Shown: piece by piece, positions 48,126 to 60,095 of the stretch
How positions within the stretch are numbered: the stretch's first letter is position 1
How the letters are laid out: every line of letters starts with the position of its first letter
Assembly: GCA_928212115.1 (NCBI GenBank)
Contig: CAKMRJ010005412.1
Location: 248,373,932-248,437,931 of the forward strand
DNA length: 64,000 bases
DNA from: Lactuca virosa
Lineage: Eukaryota; Streptophyta; Magnoliopsida; Asterales; Asteraceae
Direction: 5' to 3'
Notes under the pieces: model-generated
Told to the model about the DNA's origin: nothing
Database searches by the model: none
Seen by the model: only the letters and a program-made list of their open reading frames with translations
Translations under genes and position numbers: made by a program

Positions 48126-48260
48126 TTTTAGAATTTATAATTCATCTCATGACTTTTTATAAAGTATATTAGCCTTAGATCGTAATATTTGAAGAGCTCA
48201 GATCTTTCTCTCCCGCGTTCTCAAACCTTTTTGGTGTTCTCATTGATCCTACTCCTATAT
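48066..48260. repeat. Tandem partial copy of the end of element C
   Basis: After a TA tract, 48125-48258 repeats 47933-48065 with several single-base insertions and deletions at short runs (for example TCTCTCCCGCG for TTCTCGCG, CTCATTGATCC for CTCATTTGATCC). Confidence 0.7.
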
Positions 48261-48296
48261 ATATATATATAATATATGTATATATATATATATATG

Positions 48297-48337
<41 letters not shown>

Positions 48338-48545
48338 ATATATATATATAGTATAATATATATATATATCTATATGTATATATTTGTGGTGTATATATAT
48401 ATATATATCTTATATATATATTTATCTATAGCCATATCTATATATATTGTATATCTCTATAATATATATATAATCGTTGTGATATATATCTCTATATATC
48501 TATATACTATCTATATCTACGAGAGAGCGCGAGAGAGAGAGCGCT
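48261..48545. repeat. Irregular TA/GA low-complexity tract
   Basis: TA repeats broken irregularly by GT, CT and GA bits and ending in GAGAGAGCGCGAGAGAG. The long open frame across it is only Tyr-Ile repeats from TATATA. Confidence 0.9.
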
Positions 48546-49250
48546 AGTCGCTATTCAAAGTCCATTCTTGTGTTATTGTAATGCATAAATGTGGGTCAAC
48601 TCAAAATTTAAAATAAAAATAACTAATTACCTAAATATATAAGGGTAATAGGTAAATTGATAATTAGTTTCCACAAATCCTATCCTATAATTATGGTAAC
48701 CATTGACTTCAGCTACCTAGGTTTTCCCCATCCATCGTCAGCTTTTTAAAACCATCACCTATTCGACCCCAACACCATTACTGTCGAGGTTAAAGGGCAC
48801 ATCCGACAGCCCCCAGCCATCGGAGCATCACTATCAACCGGCGATGCTCTACCCACCGCCACAACCTATATCAGCCTCAATTTCTCTATTGCCGATACAC
48901 CAGAGGATCTCGATCCAGAGAAAGAGAGAAGGCGTTCGTTGAAGACATGAGTAATTAGGAGCAGATGAGGAAAATGGTCGGGATACGCTTGAAAATCCCC
49001 TTCTGTTCAACAATTCTACAAAGTGAGGAGTCTGCCGGCAATGACAGCAATCGGTGGAGGAAGCGTTTCCTCAAATTCAAAATCATCATCGTTTGCTTCC
49101 TCTCATCGGTGGCGGTGGTCCTGGCTTCATCGTTACTCCGCTCCCGCCTTCCCTGTCTGTTTTCTATGCTGATTCTTCTATCACTCAAAATTCAGGTATA
49201 TGCTTATATCTGTGTGCGTGAATTGATTATTCTAATCGATTCAATGTAAA
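48546..49250 (+). other. Possible gene-derived sequence, unrecognised
   Basis: 48720-49195 is GC-richer than its surroundings and a 94-aa frame (48965-49249) contains a hydrophobic stretch (IIIVCFLSSVAVVLASSLL) preceded by basic residues, with a potential splice donor GTATAT at 49196. I recognise no family. It could be a captured first exon. Confidence 0.3.
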
Positions 49251-50397
49251 TGAGACTTTTTTTAACATAAATTGTACCGTCTTGATTTCTAGGGTGTTTA
49301 TTTGTGTAGAGGTTTAGGGAGGGTTTAAGCCAGTGGCGATCTGTAAGTGTAACTGTAGTTTGCAAATAGGTATAGTGTAAAAGAGGTTGTGTCAATGACC
49401 TTCTTCTTATATGTAAAGTACAAAGTGAAGGTAGTTTGTCACTATTTTCATATCAAATTTACTTCTTCTTATATGATAAAAATCAATTTGTTTCTGTAGA
49501 TGATTCAATGGATGATATTGGTGCGATTCCAATTCTTTTGGAATGGAATCACGAATTCCAATTCTGTTGAATGGAATTCATGAATTCTAATTCTGTTGGA
49601 ATGGAGTATGAATATTTTCTCACTGATTTATGCATGTTCTACAATTATTGGTTATTGGTTTTGGTGCAATTCACAAGTCCACGTATTTTTCCAAAGGAAT
49701 TTAGTTTTTTATTTTTCATTTGCTAATGCATTATTGGAATCTAAACTACAATTTGGTTTTGTTTTCACAGAAGTTGATGCTTGAAGAACGGACCACAAAA
49801 TTCAAAGTGATTCTAAGCAACATTATTCTTTTAGAATGTATTAGTGTCGTTGTTAGATTTTGATGTTTTATTTCCCGTTTTGAAAGTTTTTTTAGTTTTA
49901 TTCTTTAACATTATTCTTTTAGAATGTAATTCTTAACAATTGTTACCTGTATTCTATAAGACATAATGTATTTTTTGTTTTTATTCTTCAATTTATTGTT
50001 CAAGAATTTGTTATTCTACAAGAAGTTTTTAAAGTAATGATCAAGAAATAGGTTCAAGAATATTTTTATTATTTATGGTTCAAGAATATTTTTATTTTTG
50101 AATATATACTCATAAACATATTCTGTCAGAATGTCCGAATTAAAAGAATTATAATTCGTAAAATCGGATTTTTAAATTTAATAGAATCTATGATCCCTTA
50201 AAATATGCAATTTTCCTTTATTAAATGTATATTAATTGACTAAAATACCATTGTAATTAAATTAGATGATATTTTTCAATTATATTTAATTCAATAATAT
50301 GCATTAATCACTTTCTTAAAATAAGTAAAATTGATTGGCCCACATTTATGCATACAATAACACAATAATTACTTTGAATATAATAACCTAAAGCCTA
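49251..50397. other. AT-rich intergenic DNA with a short repeat
   Basis: AATTCTGTTG.AATGGAAT-like text repeats three times at 49515-49610. TTATTCTTTTAGAATGTA occurs at 49823 and 49912. No gene supported. Confidence 0.4.
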
Positions 50398-50412
50398 TAT
50401 ATATATATATAA

Positions 50413-50469
<57 letters not shown>

Positions 50470-51695
50470 AAATGACTTATCAGAGTAATCATCTTTATCG
50501 TTTTGTTCATATTTAGGTAACTTCTTTATTTATGTATTTATTTGACAATTTAACTTGTTATATGTGTTCGCATATTGTCATTGTCACTGACTATAACAAA
50601 TTAAATTGGTAATATGTGAACAAATTAAACAAATTAAATGGTTAAATGTTGCAAAAAAAGAAAGCTGTTTAAATGTGAACAAAACCAAAAGATAATTACC
50701 CTGATAAATCATTTTCCCCATTTTTAATAGCGATTTTATTTTTCATATTTGTTTGTATTATTTTTTCAAATGTTATTTTTAAAATATCTATAATTTCCTA
50801 AATATTGATCAATTTTAAACTTTTTTTTAATTAATAAATATGTTTTGTTTTTTGAAATATTTTATATAGCCTCTTATATTTTTTTTCTTTTGTTTTTAAG
50901 CATATACAATATTTTTAAAGTAAATAGTATCTAACAATAATATTAAATCAATTAAATATATAACAATAAGTATGAAGGGTCTTCTAAAAAAATAAAAAGA
51001 AAATATTAATTAGCAGATAAAAAAACAAAAAAAATCTACATAATATAAATGTTTTTAAATTATTCCAACTTTTTAATACTTTTTAATTAGAAGTTTATAA
51101 ACTTTTAATTGTTTTAATACAATGTTTAGACTAGTATTTAACGAAATTATTTTAAAGTGTTATAAAAAATATTCTATTGTTATACAAAATCTGTAAAACA
51201 CTTTAAAAATGTTGTAAAATAAAGTTTAGAAATAAATGTATGAAAGTTATAAAAAAATTGTATGAAAATGTATTAAAAAAATTAAAAACTTGTAAGAAAA
51301 TTTTAAAACATTTATAAAATATTTGGTTTAAAAGTACTTGTATTAAAATTATATGAAAGTATAAAAAAAATTTAAAAAAATATAAGCAAAGTTTAAAACA
51401 TTGTATTTGAAAACCCTATAAGGAAAAAATATCATAAAAATGTTGTAAGAAATTATAAAAATTCTTAAGAAATTTATAAAAAAAATTGTTCACATTTAGA
51501 CAACTTTCTTTTTTTGTACACATTTGACCATTTAACTTGTTAAATGTGTCAACATATTACCATTGTCACCTGCTATAATAGGTGACAATGGTAATATGTG
51601 AACACATTTAACAAGTTAAATGGTCAAATGTGTACAAAAAAATGAAGTTACCTAAATATGAACAAAACAAAAAGGCAATTACCCTCGCAAGTCAT

Positions 51696-51794
<99 letters not shown>

Positions 51795-51841
51795 TAATAT
51801 ATATATATAATATATATATATCTATATATATATATATATAA
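50398..51841 (-). mobile_element. Composite foldback element, copy B
   Basis: Core 50469-51698: a palindromic unit (50469-50720), an AT-rich interior, and a second palindromic unit (51485-51698) with CATTTAACAAGTTAAATGG. The inverted ends run outwards into (TG)n(TA)n on the left (50398-50468) and (CA)n(TA)n on the right (51699-51841). It is the inverse of copy A at 30036-32866 but lacks the PIF insertions. Confidence 0.65.
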
Positions 51842-52408
51842 GTTCCAGGGCGAACTCAAATAATTGGAGCGAACTAGCGAACTAGCTAACAACGATCAAT
51901 TCAACTGAAACGACTAGTAAAGGTTTGAAACAGCAATTGATTCAATTGGAAATCGTTCAATTATTTAGTTTCTTTTTGAAAATATCGATTCTACTTAATT
52001 GGCAAATATTGATTTACAGAAAGAGGAACATTGCATCCTGTAATAGAAGCAACTGACTGAGAATCACAATTTGTATTCTAATGAACTTGTGTTTAAAAGT
52101 AAAAGATTGAACTTAATTTGCAGTTTATATGCATTTTTTTAATGCATATATTTTTTTAACTGTTTTTCATGTTTTTTTTATAGAAACCAGAGCAACATAT
52201 CATTCTTTCAATTCTAATGTCTTTGCATCTATAGGTAACTGATTGATATTTGTTAATAGACAAAAGCAACGACCCCAAAAGTGTTGTTATTGTTTAATCT
52301 TAGTGATTTTGGCTTGGTATTTGTTTAGTTTTCATATGAAATTTAGTCGGGATTTGGCTATTTTGAGTGTTGATTATTAATCTTTTTCTAGGTAATTTGA
52401 TAAAACAG
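51842..52408 (+). other. Upstream part of an unrecognised split gene or capture
   Basis: GAACTAGCGAACTAGC at 51873-51888 is a small repeat. No frame could be joined with confidence to the exons that follow. Confidence 0.3.
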
Positions 52409-52840
52409 TGGTGGCTACACTTAACGGTCGTTTTGTAGCTATATGTGATAGAGTTAACCCCTCAACAGAAGGTGGTATACAAGTAGTCATTGAGTTTGTT
52501 ACAAAAAGGGGAAATGAGGTTAATGAAACTGATATATCAAGGTCATTTTTGCCATTTATGTTGACCTCTTTCTTACACCTTTTATTTCAGTTATACTTTA
52601 GTTATTTGACCTTTGTGTTTTCCTTCAGAATTGTCCAGTCTTTGCTCCCTGCTACAGTTCATGTGTTTTTGTCTGAGAAATATGTACGTCATGAAACACT
52701 TGTTGTATCCTTTAAAAATTTTAACTTATTTTTTTTCCTTTTTAAGTATTTATTAATTATTATTGTATTCTTTGACTCTTTTTTAGATCTCTTGTCTAGA
52801 TGAACATACAAGTTATATAGTTGTTTTCAAAACTGATGAG
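52409..52840 (+). pseudogene. Three unrecognised exons with consistent splice phases
   Basis: Exon A 52409-52541 (VATLNGRFVAICDRVN..., ends AAG/GTCATT), exon B 52629-52704 (after TTCAG; LLPATVHVFLSEKYVRHETL, then GTATCC) and exon C 52787-52840 (after TTTTAG; ISCLDEHTSYIVVFKTDE, then GTTTG). Phases 2, 0 and 0 join without a stop, and all sites are GT-AG, which is unlikely by chance. I do not recognise the protein. No start codon, earlier exon or later exon is evident, so it is probably a fragment of a gene; intact status cannot be excluded. Confidence 0.5.
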
Positions 52841-53309
52841 GTTTGTTTCCTTGATGTTCTTAACCTTATCTTCCATTGGAATAAACACCCTCTACCCTTA
52901 AAAATTCCATTGTTCTCCCTTTTTTACATAAATACCCCTGAATGTTTACCTCAAAAACTGAATTTAGTTCCCTCTTGTTTCTTTCCTCCATTTTCTTTTT
53001 CAATTTGAAATGAGTAGAACTTGATTGCACTTGTTCAAAGTTATAATAATAATAATAATAATAAAATATACAAAAAACGAAAAATAAAGTTAAAAAACCA
53101 TGTGGTGTAATTTTTTGCAAACCTCGAGGACCAAATTTGAACTTTTTAGGATTGATTTTGCAAAAAAATTAACCAAGTTAACCATGAAACTCATTAAGTA
53201 GGCTAGAGTGATAATTCTGTGAGAAAGTTGTGGCCATAACAATAATAATAATAAATATTAAGACTTTTCCAATTACACGTTAACAATTTAGGGCTTTTAT
53301 GATATTAGT
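52841..53309. other. AT-rich DNA after the exons
   Basis: An (ATA)n run at 53043-53062 and AT-rich text; no further exon could be fitted. Confidence 0.35.
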
Positions 53310-53661
53310 CCATAAACATAAACTTTGCGAAAGAAAAACTTATACTAAAACTTGGAAATAAAAACAAAAGTTATGAGCATCTCGCAAGTCGGAAATGAAG
53401 AATTGGGGTACGTGGGTGGTTGTGTGTGAATGTGTATTATCCCAAAATTTTCAAATTTAAAAGCTGATAGTATATATTAGAGTAAATTATACGAATGGTC
53501 CCTATGGTTTGGGGTAGTTTGCATGTTTGGTCCCTAAATTATTTTTTTAACTCGGAATGTCCCTATTGTTTGTTTTTGTTGCGGACTTGGTTCATGTCTT
53601 ACCTAAAAAGACTATTTTGCCATTGATTTTTTAATTTATTTAAACAAGGTGGGGTAGGTAA

Positions 53662-56241
53662 TGTGACATCCTCATTTTCACGGCCAGAAAAGACCGATTT
53701 GTTTATGCTTTATAAAAATCAGAGTACCTCTTTTAGTAAAAAATGTTGTGGAATTTGTTCCCAGAAAAACATGATAAATACGTTATCAAAGCATTTCCGA
53801 AGAAATGTATTTTTGTTCATTTTAAAACATTTGGGATGTCATCATCAATACAGAAACATAAGCATAAACAGAAATTACATTCATTTACACTAGTGATCTA
53901 CATCTCTTTAATCTCTCAGTGTAATGTAACTTCATATCGACACATGTGATACAAATAAGCTTGAGTGGGTCAGGTTGGGAAACCTGGTGAGTACATAGGG
54001 TTTTCAACCCACAATAATTTAATTATTATGTTTAAACATCAAACAATAAACTAATTACCCATCCCCATTATCTTCCTTACTCTTAAGGTCTACCCTAAGA
54101 GTCATTTATCCTGCATTCGTTCATTCCGAAGTCCATTGTTTCCAGGGTTTATATGACAGGCACTAAGTCCATAGATGTTAATGCTCGTTCGTAAAGCACT
54201 AATTCCATAACTGCTAAAGTTCATTCATCGGGTACTAAATCCATAGCTACCAATGTTTATCTAATAGGTACTAATTCCATAGCTACAAACGTTTCTCTAA
54301 CAGATACTAAGTCCATAGCTACCAACGTTTATTCAATAGGCACTAAGTCCATAGATGTCGATGTTATTTGTAGAAACTAAGTCTATAGCTGCCAATGTTC
54401 ACTCATATCATCTTTCATCTCTCATCATTCATCTACCCATGTTTTACCGAACATAATTTATAAAATACTTCATATCTATGTGTAAGATGAAAGTAACTAT
54501 GCACTCACTTGTTAAAGTGATGATTCCAAACTCGGACAGCGCTTCGCTTCTTAACAATATAATTTCCTTCGACGAAACCTAGTATTATTATCACTAGATT
54601 TTTGTCTAATATTTACCGTGACTAGTTATTAGTCTTAGCATTATTATTATTATATAAGCGTTTAAACAATATTTTCCAACCACTATGTACAGACAGGGGC
54701 CAGACATAAAACACCGGAGGGCAGGACCATTTTGGCATATAACACTTCTGAAATCCAACAACCCTATGCAGCCCTTTAAACCAGATTGCCCGTACCGCGA
54801 GTAGTTAAAAAGATATTATAACGACACTTATATAAGTCATAATAATAGCCCAAATATTTATTATAAGTTCATAATAACAATACTAATTTTAAATATAAGT
54901 TATATTTAAAATATGGTAAGCATAACTTACTTACAAGGGGGTTTTAGCTAGGAGTCGGGCTCTGCAGGGGCAAAACTTCGTCGCTGAATCTTTCTAAGAA
55001 AGATTCTTACAGCGCTTCAGCGCTTACCTTACTATACTAAAACTATAGAAAGAGAAGTCGAATCACGAGGGACCGAAATGCTCGGGGGATAAGAAGAGAA
55101 ATACTCTTGAATCAAGATAATGGTGCAAGAAATATGAGAGCCTAGAGGCTCTTATTTATAGGGGAATTGAATTTTCAAAAACCACCCTCTATATTTACTT
55201 AAATGACTAAACACCCATTTATAATACTATTTTAAATAGATTTAATGATATTTTTATTAAACTAATGTCAAAAGTACTCGACATTAGTCTTATAATGACC
55301 GCATCGTCGATACCTTTCTAATGATATATACATATGTATATATATGTAGACGTATATATGATTTAATCTTTATTTTAATATGTAAATGTGCTATTAAAAA
55401 TTATAACTCGTTCATACGAACTCCATTTTTGACGTTTTTTATATCCACGCGTTGGTATTTACGAGTACTACAACTTTCATTTCGACGTCGTCAGCTAATT
55501 CTCATTCTATCTCAGATTTACAAAATTGTATCGAATTTATCGCGCTCGAAGAGTAGGGACCAAGTTTCGTCCATATCTTTAACATACGAGCTCTATTCTC
55601 GACGTTCTTTATATCCACGCGTTGGTATTTATGAGTACTAAAACTTTCATTTAGACTCCATCGGCTAATTCTCATTCTATCTCGAATTTACAAATCTGTA
55701 TCGAATTCGCCGCGCTCGAAGAGTAGGGACTAAGTTTTGTCTATATCTTTCGCATACGAGCTCCGTTTTCGACTGTCTTTTTATCGTTGAACTTCTATTA
55801 ACGATATCTTCATTTCTCGTTTAGAATTTTTTGGTTAAAATCGACCGATCTAAAATTCGAATTTCGGATTGTGCACTGCTATGCTAAATCTTAGAAAAAT
55901 CATAACTTCTCATACGAAGTCAGATTTGGACGTTCTTTTTATGCACACTCTCGGTTTAACATATACTACGACTTTCTTTTAGATCGCTAAGGTTAGAAAG
56001 TATTTTATCGTAAATTCAGTTTTTTACGATTCCCGGTGTCGTGTCCACTTGCCGTAAAACTTCGACAGGTCATAACTTCTTCGTTATAACTCGTATTTCG
56101 GCGTTATTTATATGTACGGAACCTTTGTGATATATACTATAACTTGGTTAAGATTATTTATTCTAAATAATCTTCTATCAAAAATGTATTTTTGACGCTC
56201 ATTGTCTCTAAATTGAGTAGCCCGAATCTGCGGGCGTTACA
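53662..56241 (-). mobile_element. Solo LTR (2580 bp), minus orientation
   Basis: Plus-strand ends are TGTGACATCC and GGCGTTACA, with GGTAA duplicated at 53657-53661 and 56242-56246. It is the reverse complement of the family at 58527-61008. On the minus strand CTATAAATAAG (about 55156-55166) is a TATA box. A 36-bp minisatellite lies at about 54127-54405. No internal coding region exists. Confidence 0.92.
54127..54405 (-). repeat. 36-bp minisatellite within the LTR, about 7-8 copies
   Basis: Units contain ACTAAGTCCATAGCTACCAA. Same unit as at 60096-60545 but fewer copies and more diverged. Confidence 0.85.
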
Positions 56242-56601
56242 GGTAAGGTAAGGTAATGTGAGGCAGAAGTGGGGTTGGGGTGTGTTTATTTAAATAAATA
56301 AATAAATCAAGGGTAAAATAGTCTTTTTATGTAAGATAGGGACCAAGCGCGCAACAAAAACAAACAGTATGGACCTTCCGAGTGAAAAAAATAAGTTAGA
56401 GACCAAACGTACAATTATCCCAAACCATAGGGACCATTCGTATAATTTACTCTATATATTATCCATGAGTTTTTTAAAAAAAAATATGTGTTTTGAGTTT
56501 AAAAAAAATTGCACTGGTGGCGCAGGTATATATCCACTGAAGGTTCAATGTATGTATGAAAAAAAATCTATGGAATCAACATGTTGGTAACTTCTTTAAG
56601 T

Positions 56602-56605
56602 ATAT

Positions 56606-56664
<59 letters not shown>
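56602..56664. repeat. (TA)n microsatellite
   Basis: Nearly pure TA run directly after the duplicated segment. Confidence 0.95.
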
Positions 56665-56666
<2 letters not shown>

Positions 56667-57190
56667 TGAGGCTTGATCATCATGTTTTCTAACTCAAATG
56701 TATTACATACAAATCATGAGGTTATACTGAACTTTTATACATTAATACTCATTTTAAAAAAAAAATAAAACATAATATATCTCTATAAAAATCATAATCA
56801 TAGATCAAGTCGAAATTTACAAAAATAGGTATTACAATTAAATGCTAATTGTGTTAACTATCCTATGTGCTAGTTATGTAACTATAATAATACTGCTTAA
56901 TAGGAACTATGTTGGAATTAGATTGCCTTTAGTTAAAGTTTGGTTTAGTTATAGACCTATAAAATGTGTTTAGTTCGAAATATGTTTCATTATGGGGTAG
57001 GGTGTGAGATCAGAGCGGAGTGTAGTAGTCTTCCTTTTTCTTGGATGACCAGAAATGGTGGTTCTAGATCAGACAACTGGCAAGTATGTTTGGTCACCAA
57101 CCATAGTAGATGACAACACTTGAATATTCTAGGTGGTCTAGTGAATTACGTTGCTAGTGTGGACTTATAACCCACAAACATAAATAAAAT
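56665..57190. other. Probable LTR-derived sequence, no gene
   Basis: Leads into the tandem repeat of the LTR relic that follows, but I could not define where the LTR begins. A TGTAAC at 56876 is a possible but unsupported start. Confidence 0.3.
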
Positions 57191-57739
57191 AGGGTACCAT
57201 ATTTATCAAATACTTTGTACATTGGTTGCCTTTATATGACTTGCACTAGCCAATGACCCCCTAGCTGTGTAGTAAATAATTGTTCAGGCGATTCATCAGG
57301 TAAGGTGATTCTTCCAAATGATTTGTCGAATTAGGATTTGTGAGAATCAATTGGGCAGGGTAGGTGGTCTTACATCAGATGATATACACTTATAATGTTT
57401 GGTTGCCATATTTATCAGATACTATGTATATTGGTTGCCTTTATATGACTTACACCGGTCAATGACTCCCCTCGCCGTATAGTCAACAATTGCTCAGACG
57501 ATTCATCAGGTAAGGTGATTCTTCCAGATAATTCATCGAAATAGGATTTGTGAGAATCAATTGGGCAAGATAGGTGGTCTTACATCAAATTATATATACC
57601 CAGTGTTGTAAAAATCGGCCTAGGTGGCCGATTAATCGGCGCCTAGGCGCTAGGCGGTCGCCAACCGATTACGTTTATACCTAATCGGCCTATGTAATCG
57701 TTTTGGGTCAAAGTCGGACCTAATCGGAGCTAGGCGGAG

Positions 57740-58200
57740 TTGGGCGCCCTGATCGGTCAAAATACAGTCAATAGAATTCAAAATTTTCAGGGGCAAAATC
57801 GTCAAACCATTGCTAGGGTTCGTTTCTTCTTATTCATTCCATCTCAATCGCATTATCAATTTCACTGCTATCTCTCTCTCACATCAAAAACGACAATTTC
57901 TTCTTCTTCTAAGCATTCCGTCTGTTCCAAGATCGTCATTGCCTTCCAAGATCGTTGTTGCCTTCCAAGATCGTTGTTGCCTTCCAAGATCGTCATCGCA
58001 TTCCAGTTATCTACAAGATTGCGTTGTCGCTCCTTCTCCTTCGACATCCTCTGTCGTCGTTCCTTCCCCTCCGACATCCTCTGCTCCTCCGAAATCCCTC
58101 TGATGCCTTCAGCTCCTCTATTCCCGATGATACCGCCGACCTATACAAAGTTCCCGACGATACTGAAATCGCAAAGGTAATCATCCAAATGTTGAAATTC
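57740..58200 (+). pseudogene. 5' leader or first exon of the hAT element
   Basis: A 146-aa frame and overlapping ones are built on repeated CTTCCAAGATCGTTGTTGC units (57930-57990) and CT-rich DNA. No BED zinc finger or other hAT domain is readable. It may be the 5' part of a deleted transposase gene. Confidence 0.3.
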
Positions 58201-59229
58201 CCTGATTAGATCTTGAATTAAGCTTAGCTTTTCACTTGGGTTATGCTAATTTTGCATCTTATAGTCAATATTTGTTCATATATTAGTTTCTTTTTTGATT
58301 GTTCTTGGTTATAGAAATGAATAAAGTGAAAGCTTCTTTGAATTTTGTCATCGTTGATGATTCTGGTTATTAAAGTGTGAAAGCTTCTTTGAATTTTACA
58401 GTTTTTGATTGTTTTTGGTTCTCCTAATTTCTATTAAATTAATATGAAGTATATACAGAGCCTGCTGATTTGTGACGAGATTAGATGAAGTGATGATAAA
58501 TTGATATGAATATTCTGTTAATGTGATGTAACGCCTGTAGATCCGGGCTAGTCAATTTGGAGATAATAGGGTCGAAAATGACTTTTCGAGAAAAAGATTA
58601 TTTAGAATAAATAATCTTAACCAAGTTGTAGAATATGTCTCAAGGTTTCCGTACATATAAAGAACGCCGAAATCCGAGTTATAACGAAGAAGTTATGACC
58701 CGTCGAAGTTTTATGGCAAAACCGGCACGGCACCGGGAGACGTAAATAGTGAATTTACGATAGAGAGAATTTTTGCCTTAGCAATCTAAACGAAAGTCGT
58801 AGAAAACGTTAAACCGAGAGCGTCCATAAAAAGAACGCCCAAATCTGACTTCGTATGAGGAAGTTATGATTTTTCGAAGTTTCGGCTTAACAGTGTATAA
58901 CCTGAAGTTCGAATATTAGATCGAGCGGTTCTAGCCGACGCAACCTAAACGAGAATCGAAGATCTCGTTAATAGTAGCGTATCGATAAAAATACAGACGA
59001 AAACGGACGTCGAATGAAGAAGTTATGAAATTTTAACGGATCAATCATGTCCCGACATGTTAAAAATATAACCTTTAAAATAAAGTCGAAATTAGCCGAC
59101 GGAGTCTAAATGAAAGTTGTAGATCATGTTGCTGCCTACGCATGCATATAAAGAACGTCATAAATGGAGCTCGTATGAGAAAGTTACGAATTTTAGAAGA
59201 TAATTAGTTTTTGGAGTAATCTACGAGTG

Positions 59230-59408
59230 ACACGTGGCACAATCTGGGCCACACCTTCTTCCCCACGGCTTTGCATGAGATCGCGACACGTGGCACATTA
59301 TGCCCAACGTAACTTTGAGTACGCTTAGCGTAACCCTTAAAACCCCATTATGCTCAGCGTAACTTTTGAGTACGCTCAGCGTACTCGGTGCTGGCAGGCT
59401 ATAAATAG
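59230..59408 (+). promoter_or_regulatory. LTR promoter: two ABRE/G-box motifs, dyads and TATA box
   Basis: ACACGTGGC at 59230-59238 and 59286-59294, then repeated AGCGTA motifs (CGCTTAGCGT, GCTCAGCGTA, CGCTCAGCGTA), then TATA box CTATAAATAG at 59399-59408. Transcription would start about 30 bp later. Motif meaning is established for plant promoters; activity here is inference. Confidence 0.6.
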
Positions 59409-60095
59409 AGGCGTTTTTCCTCATTTTTCTTCACACCTTTTCTGAACTTCTCTCCCAAACACCCCCAAAGCCTCAAGGCTTTTCTCTAGCCTTTCTTAGG
59501 AGTTAGTAGCGAGTCACGAAGCGCCAGAAGGCCCCGAGAAGAAGATCTTTCAGCTCAGAAGTTCTGCCCGCGCAGAGCCCGGTTATTCGCTAAACCCCAA
59601 TATAAGTGAGTTATGCTTACCCTACTTTAAGTATAGCTTATGATTAATATTAGTATTGTTATTAGGACCTTATAATAAATATTTGGGCTATTATTATGAG
59701 TTATATAGAGTGTTGTTTAACGCTTATATAATAATAATAATTGCTAGACTATTAATTCGTCGCGGTTAACGTTAGACTAAACAGTAGTGGTATTAATACT
59801 TGGTTTTGTCGAGGGAAACTTATTTTGAATTAACGAAGCGTTGTTTGAGTGCAGAGTCACCACATTTTAGGTGAGTGCATAGTTACTTTCATCTTACACA
59901 TAGATATGAAATATTTTATATAAATTACGTGCTATGTGTGTATATAACCTGTATACTTGCTATCTATGCTGGATGAATGATTTTATACATGTTTTAAATA
60001 ATTTAAACTGTATATGTATTTTATATCTACGAATATGTTGGGTAAAACATGGGTAGATGAATGATGAGAGATGAAAGATGATATGAGTGAACATT

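Larger units (their letters stand above)
53480..56452. mobile_element. MULE MITE split by a solo LTR
   Basis: Perfect 9-bp duplications TATATATTA at 53471-53479 and 56453-56461. Ends GAGTAAATTATACGAATGG and CGTATAATTTACTC are inverted. Without the LTR it is about 388 bp and close to the elements at 24351 and 7392. Confidence 0.9.
53310..56590 (+). repeat. Interrupted copy of the duplicated segment
   Basis: 53310-53479 and 56453-56590 are the two halves of the segment seen whole at 44056-44300, separated by the MULE and its nested LTR. The right half also has a 50-bp extra piece (about 56510-56560) absent from the other copy. Confidence 0.8.

Noticed and set aside
48299..48547. 82-aa open frame of Tyr and Ile
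   Set aside because: It is only TATATA repeat translated; no protein evidence.
51698..51892. 64-aa frame rich in Tyr-Ile and Cys-Val
   Set aside because: Translation of (CA)n and (TA)n microsatellite.
54150..54405. CRISPR-like array (regular 36-bp repeats)
   Set aside because: Units are contiguous with no unique spacers, in a plant LTR; it is a minisatellite.
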